A stretch of 64,000 nt of DNA from Rhizobium sp. GTDB taxonomy: Bacteria > Pseudomonadota > Alphaproteobacteria > Rhizobiales > Rhizobiaceae. Under the pieces are notes generated by a model that saw nothing but the letters and a program-made list of their open reading frames with translations, did not search any database and was not told where the DNA came from. Position 1 is the first letter of the stretch, and the number at the start of each line of letters is the position of its first letter. The DNA lies in the NCBI GenBank assembly GCA_002796995.1, contig PEKW01000002.1, positions 381,990-445,989 of the forward strand. The letters are read 5' to 3'. The position numbers and the translations under genes were made by a program. This document shows, in pieces, positions 9,270-17,227 of this stretch.

Positions 9270-9749
9270 ATGGTCCCCGGCGCGGATCCCGATACCCAAG
9301 GGCGTCTGCCGGGGGCGATCCTGTTCGTCTGCGGCATGAACGCGATCCGCTCGCCGATGGCGGAAGCGATCGCCCGGACCCTGCTGCCGGCCGGCACCTA
9401 TCTCGCCTCGGCGGGGGTCAGGGCCGGCGAGCGCGATCCCTTCGTCGATGCGGTGCTCGACGAGATCGGCCTGACGCTCGGCAGGCGCCAGCCGCAGACG
9501 CTGGACGAACTGGAGGACGACTATTTCGACATGGTCGTCACGCTGGCGCCGGAGGCGCATCACGCGGCGCTGGAACTCACCCGTTCCTCCGCCGTCGAGG
9601 TGGTTTACTGGCCGATGCCCGATCCGACGGTCGCGACCGGCACGCGCGAACAGATCCTCGAGGCCTATCGCGAGGTGCGCGACCGGCTGAAACGGCTGAT
9701 CGAGGAGCGCCTGCTGTCCCGCGAAAGGCTTCCGCCGGGTCCGCTTTGA
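9270..9749 (+). CDS. Low-molecular-weight protein-tyrosine-phosphatase family protein
   Basis: A 159-residue protein with the LMW-PTP/arsenate-reductase P-loop VCGMNAIRSP, a CX5RS motif at about residues 21-28. A downstream MPDPT segment holds the general-acid aspartate typical of LMW phosphatases. It is expected to remove phosphate from phosphotyrosine or small phosphoesters in the cytoplasm. The absence of the extra cysteines used by thioredoxin-coupled arsenate reductases favours a phosphatase. It is the last gene of a tight hisD - UPF0262 - phosphatase group. The physiological substrate is unknown. Confidence 0.85.
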   Translation: MVPGADPDTQGRLPGAILFVCGMNAIRSPMAEAIARTLLPAGTYLASAGVRAGERDPFVDAVLDEIGLTLGRRQPQTLDELEDDYFDMVVTLAPEAHHAALELTRSSAVEVVYWPMPDPTVATGTREQILEAYREVRDRLKRLIEERLLSRERLPPGPL

Positions 9750-9775
9750 AACAAATTCGAAAAGCCCGATCTACA
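9746..9775 (+). promoter_or_regulatory. Candidate sigma-70 promoter for infA
   Basis: TTGAAA (9746-9751) and TCTACA (9770-9775) are separated by 18 bases, with an AT-rich spacer. This lies about 95 bases before infA, in the gap after the phosphatase gene. Confidence 0.35.
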
Positions 9776-9870
9776 AGGTTCACAAAACCGCGGTGATTGT
9801 GTAGTTTCCGCCCACATTTTCGGGCCCCCGACCGGCGTCCCGACCAACATCCAAGAAAGACAAGCGTTCA

Positions 9871-10089
9871 ATGGCTAAAGAAGAAGTCCTCGAATTTCCC
9901 GGCGTCGTCACCGAATTGCTGCCCAATGCGACGTTCCGGGTGAAGCTGGAAAACGAGCACGAGATCATCGCCCATACCGCGGGTCGCATGCGCAAGAACC
10001 GCATCCGCGTTCTCGCCGGCGACAAGGTCCTGGTGGAGATGACCCCCTACGACCTGACCAAGGGCCGCATCACCTATCGCTTCAAGTAG
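9871..10089 (+). CDS. infA: Translation initiation factor IF-1
   Basis: A 72-residue protein, the exact usual length of bacterial IF-1, with the S1/OB-fold sequence [53 protein letters not shown] and ending [10 protein letters not shown]-1 binds the 30S A site during translation initiation. The gene is preceded by a 121-base gap with a possible promoter and followed closely by maf, an arrangement common in Rhizobiales. Assignment is certain. Confidence 0.98.
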   Translation: MAKEEVLEFPGVVTELLPNATFRVKLENEHEIIAHTAGRMRKNRIRVLAGDKVLVEMTPYDLTKGRITYRFK

Positions 10090-10123
10090 TCGCCGGCTGC
10101 CGGTGAAGGCTGCGAGAGGGTCG

Positions 10124-10744
10124 ATGGAACTGAGACAGAAGCTGATACTGGCCTCCGGGTCGCCGCGCCGCCTCGACCTCTTGAAGCAGGTCGGGATCGA
10201 GCCCGTGCGCCTGATGCCGATGGACCTCGACGAGACGCCGAAGAAGTCGGAGCATCCGCGCTCGCTGGCGCGCCGCCTGTCTACCGACAAGGCCAGGGCC
10301 GCCTATGGCGAGATCCGCCGCGATCCGGTGTGGAACGACAGCTATATCGTCGCCGCCGACACCGTGGTCGCCGTCGGCCGGCGTATCCTGCCCAAGGCGG
10401 AATATCTCGAAGAGGCCTCCTCGGCGCTGCATCTCCTGTCGGGACGCAGCCACTGGGTGTTCACCGGCGTCTGTCTGATCACGCCGGGCGGAACGGTGCG
10501 CCAGAAGATCGTCGAGACCAAGGTGCGCTTCAAGCGCCTGTCGGGGCTCGACATCGAAAGCTATCTCGCATCCGGCCAGTGGCGCGGCAAGGCCGGCGGC
10601 TATGCCGTTCAAGGCATTGCCGGCTGCTTCGTGCAGAAGCTCGTCGGCTCCTACACCAATGTCGTCGGCCTGCCGCTGTTCGAAACGCTGCAGATGCTGT
10701 CGGGCGAGGGGTTCACCGTGCAGTCCGGCTGGACGGAGGGCTGA
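10124..10744 (+). CDS. maf: Maf-family nucleoside triphosphate pyrophosphatase
   Basis: A 206-residue protein. The ATG at 10124 is chosen over a GTG at 10103 because GAGAGGG sits just upstream of it and the family normally begins a few residues before [10 protein letters not shown]. The Maf signatures are present: [16 protein letters not shown] at the N-terminus, [11 protein letters not shown] with the catalytic aspartate, and [16 protein letters not shown]. These proteins hydrolyse non-canonical or canonical NTPs to NMP and pyrophosphate and are linked to nucleotide-pool cleaning and cell division. It is followed three bases later by yacG. The exact nucleotide preference (dTTP/UTP or m7GTP type) cannot be fixed by eye. 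Confidence 0.92.
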   Translation: MELRQKLILASGSPRRLDLLKQVGIEPVRLMPMDLDETPKKSEHPRSLARRLSTDKARAAYGEIRRDPVWNDSYIVAADTVVAVGRRILPKAEYLEEASSALHLLSGRSHWVFTGVCLITPGGTVRQKIVETKVRFKRLSGLDIESYLASGQWRGKAGGYAVQGIAGCFVQKLVGSYTNVVGLPLFETLQMLSGEGFTVQSGWTEG

Positions 10745-10747
10745 GCG

Positions 10748-10963
10748 ATGGCCGGGACCGAAAACACCGGCCGCTCCGCCAAGGTGGAGCCGCTGCGCAA
10801 GGCGCGTCCGTGCCCGGAATGCCGCAGGCCGTCGCAGCGCGAGCACTATCCCTTCTGCTCCGACCGCTGCCGCAATCTCGACCTGTCGCGCTGGCTGAAA
10901 GGCTCCTATGCCATCCCCGTCGTCGACGACGAATCGAAGGCCGACGACGACCAGCTCGACTGA
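10748..10963 (+). CDS. yacG: DNA gyrase inhibitor YacG
   Basis: A 71-residue zinc-finger protein with the four-cysteine pattern CPECRRP...FCSDRCRNLDLSRWL (CX2C, then CX3C), followed by the GSYAIP segment typical of YacG and an acidic tail. In E. coli YacG binds zinc and inhibits gyrase by contacting GyrB. It overlaps nothing and ends the murA-to-yacG block; the tRNA-Phe promoter lies just downstream. Confidence 0.93.
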   Translation: MAGTENTGRSAKVEPLRKARPCPECRRPSQREHYPFCSDRCRNLDLSRWLKGSYAIPVVDDESKADDDQLD

Positions 10964-11063
10964 CAGGGGTGCGGGGGCGGCTTGGTGAATGGGCTGGAAG
11001 CCGTTCAATTGATTGGCTTTTCCGGCATTTTCGCAAAGCTGTCAAAAAAGTGCCGAAATGCGC

Positions 11064-11091
11064 TGGACATGCCGAAACAAGATGCTATAAC
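11064..11091 (+). promoter_or_regulatory. Probable sigma-70 promoter of tRNA-Phe
   Basis: TGGACA (11064-11069), a 16-base spacer and TATAAC (11086-11091) give a good housekeeping promoter about 75 bases before the tRNA-Phe 5' end. The remainder of the yacG-tRNA gap shows no gene. Confidence 0.6.
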
Positions 11092-11164
11092 GCCCTCGCT
11101 TCCGGGGGAAACTTCTCCCCCGCCGGTCGGAACCATCCGCCGGATGGCTTGTGAAAGGCCTGAT

Positions 11165-11240
11165 GCCCGGATAGCTCAGTTGGTAGAGCAGCGGATTGAA
11201 AATCCGCGTGTCGGTGGTTCAAATCCGCCTCCGGGCACCA
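11165..11240 (+). tRNA. tRNA-Phe(GAA)
   Basis: A 76-base cloverleaf with acceptor stem GCCCGGA/TCCGGGC, discriminator A and encoded CCA. The D-arm is AGCTCAGTTGGTAGAGC, the anticodon stem-loop GGATTGAAAATCC (anticodon GAA), and the T-arm GGTGGTTCAAATCCGCC. It is followed immediately by an intrinsic terminator. Confidence 0.97.
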
Positions 11241-11244
11241 TTCT

Positions 11245-11270
11245 AAGCCATTGAATTGGCTTTATTTTTT
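11245..11270 (+). terminator. Intrinsic terminator of tRNA-Phe
   Basis: AAGCCA (11245-11250) pairs with TGGCTT (11257-11262) across a 6-base loop and is followed by TATTTTTT. It begins four bases after the tRNA CCA. Confidence 0.8.
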
Positions 11271-11410
11271 CCGCAATTTTCTAATTCCTTCGGTGCCGCG
11301 TCTGACTATTCTGATTGTTCAGATGATCCTCCGGATTGCTGTGATTCGTGAAGCCGCAAGAGCGTCGAAGCCGACGCGCGTTCGGGCCAAGGACAGCAGC
11401 CCCAAGCCTC

Positions 11411-11866
11411 TCACTCAAGGAGCTTGCTCAGTCTGGCTTCCACGAAGCCATGACCGGCCAAACCTTGTGGCGGCAAGTCGATGTCGCGTTCCAATACCTC
11501 TTCGCTCAGAATCTTGCTCGGATCGTTTGCGTCATAGCGAACCAATATGGGCTTGGTCTTGCCCAGCGGATCGCGTCTGACTGCGTTGAGCATCGGCCAT
11601 CTGACGGGATCCCAAGAGGGCAGCTTCCCGACAATTGGCCATAGTCCCTTGAACAAGCCAAGATCACCAAATCGCAAGGATAAGATAGCATTGTTCGGCG
11701 CGAGATCTGACAGATCAGCCTCGCTTTGCGACGCGAGACGCGGCCCGAAAAAATAGCCGAACAGTAGTCTGCCGTCTGGGGCCGTTCGCGCGACGACACC
11801 TCTGGCGAAGCCCCCGTTCCTCAATGGAACCAGAAAAACAGAGCCATCGGTGTATGAAGGTTTCAT
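11411..11866 (-). CDS. Orphan immunity protein 26 (Imm26)-like protein
   Basis: A 151-residue protein starting MKPSYTDGSVFLVPLRNGGFARGVVARTAPDGRLLFGYFFGP. This pattern (G-D/S-VF-x-(I/V)PL-x-(D/N)GG-(F/Y)-x-x-G-x-V) matches the Imm26 family, whose members are immunity partners in polymorphic-toxin loci. No toxin, secretion apparatus or other immunity gene lies next to it. The gene sits alone, 170 bases after tRNA-Phe, and looks less GC-rich than its neighbours, which suggests horizontal acquisition. It could protect against a competitor toxin or be a remnant. The family call is from pattern memory and is moderately confident; function in this cell is unknown. Confidence 0.6.
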   Translation of the reverse strand: MKPSYTDGSVFLVPLRNGGFARGVVARTAPDGRLLFGYFFGPRLASQSEADLSDLAPNNAILSLRFGDLGLFKGLWPIVGKLPSWDPVRWPMLNAVRRDPLGKTKPILVRYDANDPSKILSEEVLERDIDLPPQGLAGHGFVEARLSKLLE

Positions 11867-12134
11867 GGTTCACCGTGTTTAGGAAGATGCTTCTGAGCAG
11901 CGTTCAGATCGTTTGGAAGACTCGCATTCGGCGGGCTGGTCGGTTTGATCGAGGTTTGCGTGAGCCTACCGCACTTGTGCAGCGTTGTTCCAGCCTTCGA
12001 TGATCTGCGTAGGTGTCCCTGCGATGGGCAGGTTCAAATCCAAGTCGATGCATATCGGCCTTCGTGGGCGCGGACGCCGTGGTTTCGCAGGGACCGGCCC
12101 GCCCCATCCCCAGCTGCCAGCCTTTGCCCGTTCC

Positions 12135-12890
12135 TCACGCGAGCAGCAAATCGATGCCGGCGGCGTCGAGGGCTTCGGCGATGTCGCTCGGGGGCGGTTT
12201 GTCGGTGGCGAGTTCGGTGATGGCGGCTAGGCCGCTGACGAGCACCAGGCCCTCGCGGCCGAATTTTGAGGAATCGGTGACGACGATCGCGCGTTTGCCG
12301 CGGCTCAGCACCATGCGGGCGAATTCGGCTTCTTCGAGGTCATAGTCCATGACGCCGCGGGTATTGACGGCGCCGGCCGAAATGATCGCATGGGTCACGG
12401 AAAAGCGGCTGGCGAAATCGATCGCCGTCGTCCCGAACGCCGCGCCATTGTCGCTGCGCAGCTCGCCGCCCGCCATGTAGACCCTGTTGTCGTTGACGGT
12501 CGCAAGCGTCCGCGCGATGTCGGAGGAATTGGTCACCACGGTCAGCCGGCGGCGTGCGAGAAGTTCGCGGGCGAGAAAGCTCGTCGTCGTGCCGGTGTCC
12601 ATCATGATGGAATCGCCGTCGCGGATGGTCGCGGCGACCGCCGCGGCGATCGCCTTCTTGGCGTCGCTGTTCTCGCGCATGCGCTTCTCGAACGGGGCCT
12701 CGCCCACGACCGACGGCAGGCTGACGGCACCGTGCATCTTGATGACGGAGCCGTTGCCGGCCAGCGGCTTCAGGTCGCGGCGTACGGTCTCCAGCGAGAC
12801 GCCGAGCCTGCTCGCCAGTTCGGCGACGCTGATCGTGCCGTCCCGCTGGAGCAGCCGGAAGATGTCGCGGTGTCGTCTCGATGGTGTCAT
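12135..12890 (-). CDS. DeoR-family transcriptional repressor
   Basis: A 251-residue regulator. The frame extends upstream, but MTPSRRHRDIFRLLQRDGTISVAELASRLGVSLETVRRDLKPL is the canonical DeoR start, with the winged HTH in residues ~5-60, so the start at 12890 is used. The remainder is the DeoR sensor domain (IRDGDSIMMDTGTTTSFLARELL, LTVVTNSSDIARTL, IVVTDSSKFGREG), which in this family usually binds phosphorylated intermediates. It is divergent from the betaine/TMAO-type transporter operon, with direct repeats and a promoter between them. A phosphorylated ligand would fit the two kinases in that operon (inference). Confidence 0.87.
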   Translation of the reverse strand: MTPSRRHRDIFRLLQRDGTISVAELASRLGVSLETVRRDLKPLAGNGSVIKMHGAVSLPSVVGEAPFEKRMRENSDAKKAIAAAVAATIRDGDSIMMDTGTTTSFLARELLARRRLTVVTNSSDIARTLATVNDNRVYMAGGELRSDNGAAFGTTAIDFASRFSVTHAIISAGAVNTRGVMDYDLEEAEFARMVLSRGKRAIVVTDSSKFGREGLVLVSGLAAITELATDKPPPSDIAEALDAAGIDLLLA

Positions 12891-12960
12891 GGTCAAGCCC
12901 CCGAATATGGCAAAGCTGATAGCGGAGGCAGGCGCATCCGACAATCGCAGCACATTCGGG

Positions 12961-13019
12961 CATAAAAACACAAAATACCACAAAACAACATTGACATCCG
13001 TCGGTGACTGACATGAGAT
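12961..13019 (+). promoter_or_regulatory. Promoter and direct repeats between DeoR and the transporter operon
   Basis: CACAAAA occurs at 12969-12975 and 12979-12985, ten bases apart (one helical turn), with a related CATAAAAA at 12961. Immediately downstream is TTGACA (12991-12996), a 17-base spacer and TGAGAT (13014-13019). The repeats would let DeoR block or flank the -35 element. The transporter gene starts at 13125. Confidence 0.5.
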
Positions 13020-13124
13020 TGCGGTGCGCACCGTCGTCACGAGATACGAAAAGTACGGGGAACGACGACCCGGTGCCCAGCCAGTTCCAATCATGTTTCA
13101 ACGGGCTCTACTGGGAGAACTCGC

Positions 13125-14090
13125 ATGCTCCACCTTACACGACTGCCGAGAATCGCCGCCACATGCCTTATGCTTGCGACAGCCGGTCTCGCCGCGCCCG
13201 CAATCGCACAGGAATCCACAGACCCCATCAAGCTGACCCTGCACGACTGGACGGGCCAGCTGATCACCACGCAGCTGATGGGGGAAGTGCTGAAGAAGGC
13301 CGGATACTCGGTCGAATATGTCCAGGCCGATTACCTCGCCCAGTTCGCCGGGCTCGAATCCGGGGATCTCCACGTCGCCATGGAGATCTGGGAGACGACG
13401 GGCCGCGAGGCCATGGATGCAGCCACCGCCACCGGCAAGGTCGAGAACATCGGCGAAACCGGCATGCTGGCCAAGGAAGAATGGTGGTTCCCGGAATACA
13501 TGAAGGAAAAATGCCCGGGCCTGCCGAATTGGGAAGCGCTGAAGGATCCGGCCTGCGCGGAAGCCTTCTCGACGGCGGAAACCGCGCCAAAGGGCCGTTA
13601 TCTCGGTGGTCCGGTCACCTGGGGCGGGTTTGACGAGGAGCGGATCGAAGCGCTCGACCTGCCTTTCGAAGTCGTCCATGCCGGCACGGACGCCGCCCTG
13701 TTCGCAGAGCTTGAAAGCGCCTATCAGCGCCAGGCGCCAATCGTGTTGTGGATCTATGCGCCGCATTGGGCGCCGGCCAAGTACAAGGGCGAATGGGTCG
13801 AGTTCCCGACCTATTCGAAGGAGTGCTACGAAGATGCCTCGGCCGGTCTCAATCCCGATGCCACGCATGACTGCGGCAAGCCGTTTGGCCCGATCTGGAA
13901 GGTCGGCTGGTCCGGTGTGAAGGACAAGTGGCCGGGCGCCTATGCCGCGATCAAGGCTTTCACCCTTAACAACGAAGAAATGGGTGCGATGATCACCAAG
14001 GTCGACCTCGACGGCAAGAAGGTCGAGGACGTCGTCGCCGAGTGGATCGGGGCCAATGAAGCCCGCTGGTCCGGCTGGATCAAGAAATAG
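13125..14090 (+). CDS. Betaine/TMAO-type ABC transporter substrate-binding protein
   Basis: A 321-residue precursor with a Sec signal peptide (about residues 1-28, ending in APAIAQ). The mature protein is of the OpuAC type (LHDWTGQLITTQLMGEVLKKAGYSVEYVQADYLAQFAGLESGDLHVAMEIWE). Numerous tryptophans (HDW, EIWE, EEWWFP, WIYAPHW) could form the aromatic cage that holds a quaternary or methylated ammonium group. It is the first gene of an operon with its ATPase and double permease. The gene order resembles TMAO and glycine-betaine transport operons, but the ligand could equally be choline, carnitine or another betaine. Confidence 0.85.
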   Translation: MLHLTRLPRIAATCLMLATAGLAAPAIAQESTDPIKLTLHDWTGQLITTQLMGEVLKKAGYSVEYVQADYLAQFAGLESGDLHVAMEIWETTGREAMDAATATGKVENIGETGMLAKEEWWFPEYMKEKCPGLPNWEALKDPACAEAFSTAETAPKGRYLGGPVTWGGFDEERIEALDLPFEVVHAGTDAALFAELESAYQRQAPIVLWIYAPHWAPAKYKGEWVEFPTYSKECYEDASAGLNPDATHDCGKPFGPIWKVGWSGVKDKWPGAYAAIKAFTLNNEEMGAMITKVDLDGKKVEDVVAEWIGANEARWSGWIKK

Positions 14091-14181
14091 GGCGCTCGGC
14101 CGTCCTCGCCGCTCGGCGGCGCGGACGGCCACCCTTTCCACGTACCCTGATCGCCAGCCTCCGCCTTCGACGGGAAGACCC

Positions 14182-15198
14182 ATGCCTGCAGAAGCCAAAC
14201 TCGTCTGCCGCAATGTCTGGAAGATATTCGGTGCCGGCGCGCGCGAAGCCGTGCGTGCCGCCGATGGATCGCCCAGCATGGAAAACCTCGCCGCCGCCGG
14301 CCTTGTCGGCGCGGTTCGTGACGTCAACCTGCATGTCGCGACCGGCGAGATCTTCGTCATCATGGGGCTTTCCGGTTCGGGCAAGTCGACGCTGGTGCGC
14401 TGCCTGTCCCGGCTGATCGAGCCGACCTCGGGCGAGATTCTCTTCAATGGCGAGGACCTGCTTTCGGCAAGCGAAAGCCGGATGATCGACATCCGCCGTC
14501 ACCAGATGGGCATGGTGTTCCAGCACTTCGCTCTGCTGCCCCACCTGACCGTGCTGGCGAACGTTGCCTTCCCCCTCGAAGTCCAGGGTATCGAGCGGAG
14601 CCGGCGCGACGAGCGGGCGCGCAGAATGATCGAGCTTGTCGGCCTGGCCGGCAAGGAAGGCTCATATCCGCGCGAACTCTCCGGCGGCCAGCAGCAGCGC
14701 GTCGGCATTGCCCGTTCGCTCGCCGTTGAACCCGAACTCTGGTTTCTCGACGAACCCTTCTCCGCCCTCGACCCCCTCATCCGCCGCGAGATGCAGGACG
14801 AGTTCCTGCGCCTGCAGTCGGTGCTGAAGAAGACCATCGTCTTCATCACCCATGATTTCGACGAGGCTATCCGGCTCGCCGACCGGATCGCCATCATGAA
14901 GGATGGCGCGATCGTCCAGTGCGGCACGCCCCAGGAGCTTGTTCTCCAGCCGGCCACGGACTATGTCGCCGAATTCACCAAGAGCGTTGTCCGCGCCAAG
15001 GTGGTGAAGGTCGCCTCGATCATGAAGCCGTTGAACGGAGCCGACTCGACGGTGCGCGTGTCGGCTCGCGCGACCATCGCCGATATGGCCCCGCTCTTTG
15101 CCGCCGCGGGCGAGACGATCACGGTCGTCGACGAGGAGGGGCGTCCGGTCGGCACGGTCCACCGCGACGACGTCGTCAACCTGATGATGCAGGGGTGA
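14182..15198 (+). CDS. Quaternary-amine-type ABC transporter ATP-binding protein
   Basis: A 338-residue ATPase starting MPAEAKLVCRNVWKIFG, chosen because upstream codons in the frame lie in the intergenic tail of the binding protein. Walker A is GLSGSGKST, the Q-loop lies in MGMVFQHFALLPHLTV, the signature is LSGGQQQRVGIARSL, and Walker B is LWFLDEPFSALDP. After the ATPase core comes a C-terminal region with a CBS-like segment (SARATIADMAPLFAAAGETITVVDEEGRPVGTVHRDDV), as in glycine-betaine importers where CBS domains sense ionic strength; only about one CBS unit is evident here. It is followed four bases later by the permease. Confidence 0.9.
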   Translation: MPAEAKLVCRNVWKIFGAGAREAVRAADGSPSMENLAAAGLVGAVRDVNLHVATGEIFVIMGLSGSGKSTLVRCLSRLIEPTSGEILFNGEDLLSASESRMIDIRRHQMGMVFQHFALLPHLTVLANVAFPLEVQGIERSRRDERARRMIELVGLAGKEGSYPRELSGGQQQRVGIARSLAVEPELWFLDEPFSALDPLIRREMQDEFLRLQSVLKKTIVFITHDFDEAIRLADRIAIMKDGAIVQCGTPQELVLQPATDYVAEFTKSVVRAKVVKVASIMKPLNGADSTVRVSARATIADMAPLFAAAGETITVVDEEGRPVGTVHRDDVVNLMMQG

Positions 15199-15202
15199 GG
15201 GC

Positions 15203-17227
15203 ATGGCATCGACCCCGCGCATGACCGGCATGTTTGGCGAAGACGAGGGTCGCTCCGGCGAAGGCCGCGGCCGCCTGCTCCCGGCCTTGTTGGCCCTCGC
15301 CCTCGGCCTGACGCTTGCCGCCTGGTGGATCGGGCCTACGTTTGGCAAGTGGATGTTCGACTATCCGAAGGCCTGGCAGCTGCCGGCGGCGCGCCACATC
15401 AGCGCATGGATGAAGTGGCTGATCGACGAGGCGCATTTCGGTCTCTTCAGCTTCACCGACCTGACCCGCTTCGTCGCCCAACTGATCGACCTGCCGTACC
15501 GGCTCGCGCTCAGCCTGCTCGCCACCGGCTTTCTCGAGGGTCAGGGATCCGCCGCGGTCCAGGTGCTCCCGCCGGTCTCCTGGCTCGGCGTGATCCTCGC
15601 GATCAGCCTGATGGGCTATTACGCCGGCGGGTTGCGGCTTGCCTTGCTGGTCGGGGCCTGCTTCGGCTTCCTGGCCGTCTTCGGCCAGTGGCAAAGCGCC
15701 ATGGTGACGCTCGCCTCGATCCTCGTCGCCGCGCCGATCGGGGTGGTCTTCGGCCTGCTGCTCGGGCTTGCCGCCTATCGCTGGTCCTGGCTGGAGCGCC
15801 TGCTGAAGCCGCTGCTCGACCTCATGCAGACGATCCCGATCTTCGCCTATCTGGTGCCGATCCTGTTCTTCTTCGGCTTCGGCCCGACCGCCGCGATCGT
15901 CGGTACGCTGATCTATGCCATGCCGCCCATGGTGCGCATCACCATACTCGGCCTTCGCGCCGTACCCTCCGAGATCGTCGATCTCGGCTACATGGTCGGC
16001 TGCACCCGGCGCCAGATGACCTGGAAGGTCATGGTGCCATCGGCTTCGGACGCGCTGATGGTCGGCGTCAACCAGGTCATCATGCTCTCGCTCAACATGG
16101 TCATCATCGCATCGATGATCGGGGCCGGCGGCCTCGGCTTCGACGTGCTCGCAGCACTTCGCCGTCTCGATATCGGCGCAGGCATGGAGGCGGGGTTCGC
16201 GATCGTCGCACTCGCCGTGGCGCTCGGCCGCCTGAGCCAGGCCTTTGCCCGCAAGGCCGGGGGCGCGCATCCGGCTATGTCCGGAAACTTCGTCGCCCGA
16301 CATCCCTATGTCGCCTCAGCGATTGCTTTTGTGGCGGTAACCTTCGTGCTGGGTCTCGTCTGGCCGGCCGTCAGATCCTACCCGGATGCATGGGTGCTTT
16401 CGACCGGAAGCCTGTGGAACGACATCGTCGGCTGGATCAACATGCGGTTCTTCGACACGCTCGAGGCGGTACGCAATGCGGTGCTGCTCAACCTGCTGGT
16501 TCCCTTCAAGCGCTTCCTCGGTGAACTGCCCTGGCCGGGCGTCGTGGCCGTTCTGGCGCTGCTCGGCTATCGGCTCGGGGGCCTGCGGCTGGCGCTGATT
16601 GCCGGCATCCTCTCCCTTCTCATCGCCGTGACCGGGCAGTGGGAAAAGGCGATGATCACCGTCTATCTCTGCGGTATCTCGGTCGTCGTGGCCAGCCTGA
16701 TCGGCATCCCGATCGGCATCCTGGCTGCCGAGCGCCAGCGCCTTTGGCGCTGGCTCCAGGTCATCCTCGACACGCTGCAGACCCTGCCGTCCTTCGTCTA
16801 TCTGATGCCGGCCGTCATGCTGTTCCGGGTCGGGGACTTCACCGCGATGATCGCCGTCGTCGCCTATTCGATCGCCCCCGCCATTCGCTACACCGCCCTT
16901 GGCATCCAGCGTGTTGATCCGAAAGTGATCGAGGCGGGCCGGGCGATGGGCTGCACGCCCTGGCAGATCCTCGCCAAGATCAAGTTCAGGCTGGCCTTGC
17001 CGGAGATCCTGCTCGGCCTCAACCAGACGATCATGTTCGCGCTTTCGATGCTGGTGATCACCGCGCTCGTCGGCACGCGCGACCTCGGCCAGGAGGTCTA
17101 TATCGCGCTCACCAAGGCCGATACCGGCCGCGGTCTCGTCGCCGGCCTTGCCGTCGCCTTCATCGCCATCATTGCCGACCGCCTGATCTCGGCGGCTGCG
17201 GCGCGACTGCGGGAGCATGCCGCATGA
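15203..17227 (+). CDS. Double-length ABC permease, two fused BPD_transp domains
   Basis: A 674-residue membrane protein made of two permease halves. The first carries its EAA-type loop near 260 (LGYMVGCTRRQMTWKVMVPSASDALMVG) and the second near 575 (AGRAMGCTPWQILAKIKFRLALPEILLG). Each half has about six membrane segments. Fusion of two permease units in one polypeptide is the arrangement in TMAO transporters (TmoW type) and supports uptake of a methylated amine. The stop codon overlaps the start of the following kinase gene, so translation is probably coupled. The substrate is not determined by the sequence. Confidence 0.88.
   Translation: MASTPRMTGMFGEDEGRSGEGRGRLLPALLALALGLTLAAWWIGPTFGKWMFDYPKAWQLPAARHISAWMKWLIDEAHFGLFSFTDLTRFVAQLIDLPYRLALSLLATGFLEGQGSAAVQVLPPVSWLGVILAISLMGYYAGGLRLALLVGACFGFLAVFGQWQSAMVTLASILVAAPIGVVFGLLLGLAAYRWSWLERLLKPLLDLMQTIPIFAYLVPILFFFGFGPTAAIVGTLIYAMPPMVRITILGLRAVPSEIVDLGYMVGCTRRQMTWKVMVPSASDALMVGVNQVIMLSLNMVIIASMIGAGGLGFDVLAALRRLDIGAGMEAGFAIVALAVALGRLSQAFARKAGGAHPAMSGNFVARHPYVASAIAFVAVTFVLGLVWPAVRSYPDAWVLSTGSLWNDIVGWINMRFFDTLEAVRNAVLLNLLVPFKRFLGELPWPGVVAVLALLGYRLGGLRLALIAGILSLLIAVTGQWEKAMITVYLCGISVVVASLIGIPIGILAAERQRLWRWLQVILDTLQTLPSFVYLMPAVMLFRVGDFTAMIAVVAYSIAPAIRYTALGIQRVDPKVIEAGRAMGCTPWQILAKIKFRLALPEILLGLNQTIMFALSMLVITALVGTRDLGQEVYIALTKADTGRGLVAGLAVAFIAIIADRLISAAAARLREHAA

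Noticed and set aside
7202..9397. A 731-codon minus-strand frame across hisD and its neighbours
   Set aside because: It spans four well-supported genes on the other strand and shows no domain.
10330..11154. A 274-codon plus-strand frame over maf and yacG
   Set aside because: It is out of frame with two well-supported genes and Arg-rich.
12021..12070. A degraded tRNA at the second GGTTCAAATCC copy
   Set aside because: The flanks do not form a T-stem (only two pairs) and no D-arm, anticodon arm or acceptor stem can be drawn.
12891..13094. A longer DeoR protein starting at 13094
   Set aside because: The extra ~68 residues have no HTH or signal character and would run through the promoter and repeats; the family starts at MTPSRRHRD.
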